This document shows, one piece after another, positions 62,160-64,000 of a stretch of 64,000 bases of DNA; the first letter of the stretch is position 1, and every line of letters begins with the position of its first letter. This DNA is from an uncultured Duncaniella sp. (GTDB lineage Bacteria; Bacteroidota; Bacteroidia; Bacteroidales; Muribaculaceae): NCBI GenBank assembly GCA_910577255.1, contig CAJTMH010000001.1, forward strand, positions 558,001 to 622,000, written 5' to 3'. The notes under the pieces are model-generated. The model saw only the letters and a list, made by a program, of their open reading frames with translations, was not told where the DNA came from and searched no databases. A program made the position numbers and the translations under genes.

Positions 62160-64000
62160 ATGAAAAGAGTTTATACGTTTGGAGATGGAAAAGCAGAGGG
62201 TAATGCCTCAATGCGCAATCTCCTCGGTGGCAAAGGTGCCAACCTTGCTGAAATGAACCTTCTGGGCATGCCCGTTCCTCCGGGCTTCACCATCACAACT
62301 GAAGTCTGCACCGAATACACTCAGTATGGCCGCGACGAAGTGGTAAAGCACCTCACTAAAGAAGTTGAAGCTGCTATCGCTCATGTCGAAACCCTTACCG
62401 GTAAAAAATTCAACGATCCCGCAAATCCCCTTCTCGTATCAGTACGTTCAGGCGCCCGCGCATCTATGCCCGGTATGATGGACACCGTCCTCAACCTCGG
62501 TATGAACGATGCCACCGTGGCTTCTCTCGCTGAAAAGAGCGGCAACCCCCGCTTCGCATGGGACAGCTACCGCCGTTTCGTCCAGATGTATGGTGACGTA
62601 GTGCTCGGCATGAAGCCCAAGAGCAAAGCCGACATCGACCCCTTCGAAGAAATCATGGAGAAGGTTAAAGAGGAAAAAGGCGTCAAACTTGACACCGAAC
62701 TCGATGTTGACGACCTCAAGAACCTCGTTAAACTCTTCAAGGCTGCCGTTAAGGAATACACCGGCAAAGACTTCCCCGACAATGCATGGGAACAGCTTTG
62801 GGGTGGCATCTGCGCTGTGTTTGACAGCTGGATGAACGAACGTGCCATCATCTACCGCCGCATGAACCAGATCCCCGAAGAATGGGGTACAGCCGTCAAC
62901 GTACAGGCTATGGTTTACGGCAACATGGGCAACAACTCAGCCACCGGTGTGGCATTCAGCCGTGACGCAGCGACAGGTGAAAACATCTTCAACGGTGAAT
63001 ACCTCATCAACGCTCAGGGTGAGGACGTGGTAGCCGGTATCCGTACACCGCAGCAGATCACCATCGAAGGCTCTCGTCGTTGGGCTGCCCTTCAGGGCAT
63101 CAGCGAAGAAGTTCGTCACGAAAAATATCCCTCACTTGAGGAATCAATGCCTGACTGCGCTGCCGAACTCATCGCTATCGCACACCGTCTTGAAGACTAT
63201 TACAAAGATATGCAGGACATGGAGTTCACCATTCAGGATGGCAAGCTCTGGATGCTCCAGACCCGTAACGGCAAGCGCACAGGCGCTGCTATGGTGAAAA
63301 TAGCCATGGACCTCCTCCGTGCAGGTGAAATCGACGAAAAGACCACCCTCCTTCGCATGGAACCCCAGAAACTCGACGAGCTTCTCCACCCGGTATTCGA
63401 CAAGTCAGCGCTCAAGCGTGCCAAGGTCGTAGCCAAGGGTCTTCCCGCTTCTCCCGGCGCAGCTGCCGGTCAGATTGTATTCTCGGCAGAAGAAGCTGAA
63501 GCATGGGCTGAAAAGAAACGTAAAGTCGTTCTCGTCCGCATCGAGACCTCACCTGAGGACCTCCGCGGTATGGCAGTAGCACAGGGTATCCTCACCATGC
63601 GTGGCGGTATGACATCCCACGCTGCCGTTGTGGCTCGTGGTATGGGTAAGTGCTGCGTATCAGGCGCAGGTGAAATCCGTGTCGACTACAAGGCCAAGAC
63701 CGTAGAAATGGGTGGCAAGGTATACAACGAAGGTGACTGGATTTCACTCAACGGTTCTACCGGTGAAGTTTATGACGGCCAGGTGCCCACTACCGAGCCT
63801 GAACTCGGTGGCGACTTCGGCGCTATCATGAACCTCGCAGCCAAATACACCAAGACTCTCGTCCGCACAAACGCCGACACTCCTCGCGACGCTAAACAGG
63901 CTCGTCACTTCGGCGCTCAGGGTATCGGTCTCTGCCGCACAGAGCACATGTTCTTCGAAGGTGACCGCATCAAGGCTGTACGCGAAATGATTCTCGCATC
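62160..64000 (+). CDS. ppdK: Pyruvate, phosphate dikinase, 5' two-thirds
   Basis: The ATG at 62160 opens a frame that runs off the window end after 613 codons (full family length is about 870-910). It converts PEP, AMP and PPi with pyruvate, ATP and Pi, and in anaerobic Bacteroidales serves PPi-linked glycolysis or gluconeogenesis. The N-terminal nucleotide-binding domain begins VYTFGDGKAEGNASMRNLLGGKGA-type (MRNLLGGKGANLAEMN), with SVRSGARASMPGMMDTVLNLG. The phosphohistidine domain has LTMRGGMTSHAAVVARGMG, with His487 as the carrier. Codon use is strongly biased (GCT, AAC, CTC, GGT), as in highly expressed genes. Confidence 0.97.
   Translation, partial: MKRVYTFGDGKAEGNASMRNLLGGKGANLAEMNLLGMPVPPGFTITTEVCTEYTQYGRDEVVKHLTKEVEAAIAHVETLTGKKFNDPANPLLVSVRSGARASMPGMMDTVLNLGMNDATVASLAEKSGNPRFAWDSYRRFVQMYGDVVLGMKPKSKADIDPFEEIMEKVKEEKGVKLDTELDVDDLKNLVKLFKAAVKEYTGKDFPDNAWEQLWGGICAVFDSWMNERAIIYRRMNQIPEEWGTAVNVQAMVYGNMGNNSATGVAFSRDAATGENIFNGEYLINAQGEDVVAGIRTPQQITIEGSRRWAALQGISEEVRHEKYPSLEESMPDCAAELIAIAHRLEDYYKDMQDMEFTIQDGKLWMLQTRNGKRTGAAMVKIAMDLLRAGEIDEKTTLLRMEPQKLDELLHPVFDKSALKRAKVVAKGLPASPGAAAGQIVFSAEEAEAWAEKKRKVVLVRIETSPEDLRGMAVAQGILTMRGGMTSHAAVVARGMGKCCVSGAGEIRVDYKAKTVEMGGKVYNEGDWISLNGSTGEVYDGQVPTTEPELGGDFGAIMNLAAKYTKTLVRTNADTPRDAKQARHFGAQGIGLCRTEHMFFEGDRIKAVREMILA

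Noticed and set aside
1..64000. Mobile elements, phage, rRNA, restriction or toxin-antitoxin genes
   Set aside because: I looked for transposase, integrase, rRNA core sequences and paired small toxin/antitoxin frames and found none that could be supported.

Overview
This window comes from a member of the Bacteroidota, order Bacteroidales. The family is probably Muribaculaceae or a close gut relative, but that narrower placement is inference from gene content. The supporting signs are SprA and PorV of the type IX secretion system, a fused FeoA-FeoB, a FecI-type sigma factor beside a TonB-dependent receptor, GIN-domain (DUF2807) and DUF4249 proteins, and the Bacteroidota promoter pattern (TTG or TTTG about 19-20 bases before TAnnTTTG) ahead of many genes. 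I saw no rRNA, CRISPR array, insertion sequence, integrase or phage gene. It reads as ordinary chromosome with two tRNA genes.

Layout. 1-1.0 kb: 5' part of an acyltransferase and an RluA-type pseudouridine synthase (minus). 1.2-9.7 kb: ruvA, sprA and a small exported protein. 9.7-10.2 kb: tRNA-Arg(CCU) (minus) and tRNA-Ser(GCU) (plus). 10.3-15.3 kb: a compact ECF sigma, outer-membrane protein, mini anti-sigma, STN-type TonB receptor and DUF4249 lipoprotein locus. 15.3-20.1 kb: cardiolipin synthase (minus), nadE and a dicarboxylate-type symporter. 20.2-24.4 kb: two GIN-domain proteins flanking a flippase and a glycosyltransferase. 24.4-25.9 kb: dusB and a tiny lipoprotein (minus). 26.2-27.9 kb: hisF, yccF, hisIE. 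28-33 kb: small outer-membrane protein, TlpA-like thioredoxin, acyltransferase-3 membrane protein and a TonB-dependent receptor. 33.1-40.6 kb: amtB-gltB-gltD, an ammonium uptake and assimilation operon (minus). 40.9-45.9 kb: acyltransferase, metallophosphoesterase, tex, folK. 45.9-52.2 kb (minus): comEC, yeiH, aroE, feoAB. 52.4-57.1 kb: porV, ispF, a large membrane polyferredoxin, thyA, folA. 57.1-62 kb: DUF4136 lipoprotein (minus), then a polyamine operon (small acidic protein, agmatine deiminase, N-carbamoylputrescine amidase) running into a 2-TM protein and a LolC/E-type permease. 62.2 kb to the end: pyruvate phosphate dikinase, cut by the window edge.

Most genes are housekeeping. The least ordinary parts are: (i) the polyferredoxin at 54.2-55.8 kb, which reads as a NapH-like quinol-side membrane protein fused to a NapG-like ferredoxin through an internal twin-arginine motif; (ii) the sigma/mini-anti-sigma/TonB receptor locus, where the anti-sigma keeps the DUF4974-like end but lacks the usual central FecR domain; (iii) the repeat-rich GIN proteins around a glycan flippase/transferase pair; and (iv) yccF inside a histidine operon. 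I found no clear-cut wholly new system; these are the best candidates.

Many predicted ORFs begin at TTG/GTG codons that lie inside or next to the promoter -7 element. In those cases I moved the start to the next in-frame ATG and say so.
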